NCBI GenBank assembly: GCA_003695205.1
Contig: RFIO01000450.1
Location: 1-6,021, forward strand
Source: Deltaproteobacteria bacterium
GTDB lineage: Bacteria; Desulfobacterota; Desulfuromonadia; Desulfuromonadales; Geothermobacteraceae
Length of the DNA stretch: 6,021 nucleotides
Direction of reading: 5' to 3'
Part shown: positions 5,607 through 6,021 of the stretch, piece after piece
Position numbering within the stretch: the stretch's first letter is position 1
Layout: every line of letters begins with the position of its first letter
Notes under the pieces: model-generated
Databases searched by the model: none
What the model saw: only the letters and a program-made list of their open reading frames with translations
What the model was told of the DNA's origin: nothing
Made by a program: the position numbers and the translations under genes

Positions 5607-6021
5607 ATGAGACTCATCCGTGGGAAGAAACCTGTGCAGCGTAGCATCCTGCTATCCCTGTTGTTGTTGTCAGTCTGGGGACTGGGGGCCTGGCTGCTTG
5701 CTGTCCGTCCCGGCGGACTGACGGCCAGTGCTGACGGTCCGACCCCGCAACCGCCGGCCGAATACGACGGCCCGGTGGAGCGGGCGCTGTTCGCCGGAGG
5801 CTGATTCTGGGGCGTCGACTCCCGGTTCGGGAGTCTTCCCGGGGTTGTCTCCACGCGGGTCGGTTATGCCGGCGGTCAGACGCAAACCCCCGATTATCGC
5901 AACATCGGCGACCACACCGAGACGGTCGAGGTGCGTTTTGATCCGCGTCGGCTGAGCTACAGACATCTGCTCGCCGTCTTCTGGCAGAGCCACAACCCCG
6001 AGGCCAAACCCTATCTGCGCC
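5607..6021 (+). CDS. msrA: Membrane-anchored or exported methionine sulfoxide reductase A, probable selenoprotein (Sec66), 3' end off the window
   Basis: MsrA reduces methionine-S-sulfoxide in proteins. Translating from the ATG at 5607 and reading the TGA at 5802-5804 as selenocysteine gives 138 codons open to the window edge. The core reads LFAGG-U-FWGVDSRFG (61-75), against the family consensus FAGGCFWG, so UGA replaces exactly the catalytic Cys. Further MsrA motifs lie on the far side of the UGA in the same frame: VGYAGGQTQTPDY (85-97), GDHTETVEVRFDP (101-113) and FWQSHNP (125-131). Residues 13-33 are a hydrophobic segment after a basic N-terminus (RLIRGKK), so the enzyme is anchored in or exported across the inner membrane; there is no lipobox Cys. 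An in-frame TAG at 5595-5597 blocks a longer start, though GTG at codon 10 is an alternative. The ribosome binding site is weak. A hairpin follows the UGA. A nonsense mutation of TGC/TGT is the alternative, but its exact placement plus the hairpin argue for Sec. Confidence 0.87.
5802..5840 (+). promoter_or_regulatory. Selenocysteine UGA codon and candidate bacterial SECIS hairpin in msrA
   Basis: Just after the TGA (5802-5804), GACTCCCG (5817-5824) pairs perfectly with CGGGAGTC (5828-5835): an 8-bp stem, or 7 bp with a GGTTC apical loop at 5824-5828. The loop starts 19 nt after the UGA and has G in its first two positions, resembling the GGUCU loop of the E. coli fdhF SECIS. A lower stem GGG (5810-5812)/CCC (5838-5840) across an unpaired CGTC/TT region containing U5815 is possible. 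SelB would bind this element in the mRNA and direct Sec-tRNA to the UGA. Confidence 0.75.

Noticed and set aside
5802..5804. msrA as a pseudogene with a nonsense mutation
   Set aside because: A random stop is unlikely to fall exactly on the catalytic Cys codon, the downstream frame is intact, and a SECIS-like hairpin follows. Kept as the alternative explanation only.
5728..5955. 75-codon frame spanning the UGA of msrA, which might have indicated a frameshift instead of Sec
   Set aside because: Its translation has no MsrA motifs; the MsrA motifs on both sides of the UGA are in the same frame, so no frameshift is needed.
1..6021. CRISPR array, tRNA/rRNA genes, insertion sequence or attachment site
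   Set aside because: No spaced repeats, tRNA-like cloverleaf, transposase motifs or terminal inverted repeats were seen. The excisionase-like HTH belongs to a PTS regulator, not to a phage or integrative element.

Overview
The window reads as chromosomal DNA from an anaerobic, GC-rich delta-proteobacterial type organism (Desulfuromonas/Geobacter/Pelobacter-like). This is an inference from three things seen together: a double-cubane-cluster reductase with its ATP-dependent activase, a PTS-IIA regulatory protein beside a SulP transporter, and an apparent in-frame UGA selenocysteine codon. No taxonomic search was possible. Coding is dense; the AT-rich exceptions are the two promoter regions near 360-430 and 3320-3410.

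Layout. (1) 1-315, minus strand: the first 105 codons of ribonuclease HI (rnhA), whose C-terminus lies off the left edge. (2) 316-451: divergent promoter region with a 10-bp-period direct repeat. (3) 452-2598, plus strand: a two-gene operon with a 4-bp ATGA overlap, encoding a fusion of an excisionase/MerR-type helix-turn-helix to a PTS EIIA (PtsN/fructose type) domain, then a SulP-family anion transporter that lacks the usual STAS domain. A strong intrinsic terminator follows. (4) 2663-3277, minus strand, convergent with the transporter: a probable exported SGNH/GDSL esterase, possibly a lipoprotein. (5) 3278-3457: AT-rich divergent intergenic region with a near-consensus sigma70 promoter firing rightward. 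(6) 3458-5538, plus strand: a second operon with an ATGA overlap, encoding a double-cubane-cluster anaerobic reductase (2-hydroxyacyl-CoA dehydratase/benzoyl-CoA reductase superfamily) and its BadF/BcrA-type activase. (7) 5607 to the right edge: methionine sulfoxide reductase A with an N-terminal membrane anchor or signal. The codon for its catalytic Cys is TGA, followed by a perfect 8-bp hairpin suitable as a bacterial SECIS. It is most likely a selenoprotein that ordinary gene calling would cut to a 65-residue hypothetical.

How the genes work together. The activase would hydrolyse ATP to push low-potential electrons from its [4Fe-4S] cluster into the reductase, whose natural substrate is not shown here. 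In the first operon the HTH-EIIA protein probably couples PTS phosphorylation state to expression and/or activity of the anion transporter. The Sec-MsrA would repair oxidised methionine outside the cytoplasmic membrane. The strongest unusual observations are the Sec-MsrA with its SECIS-like hairpin, and the HTH-EIIA / STAS-less SulP pair.
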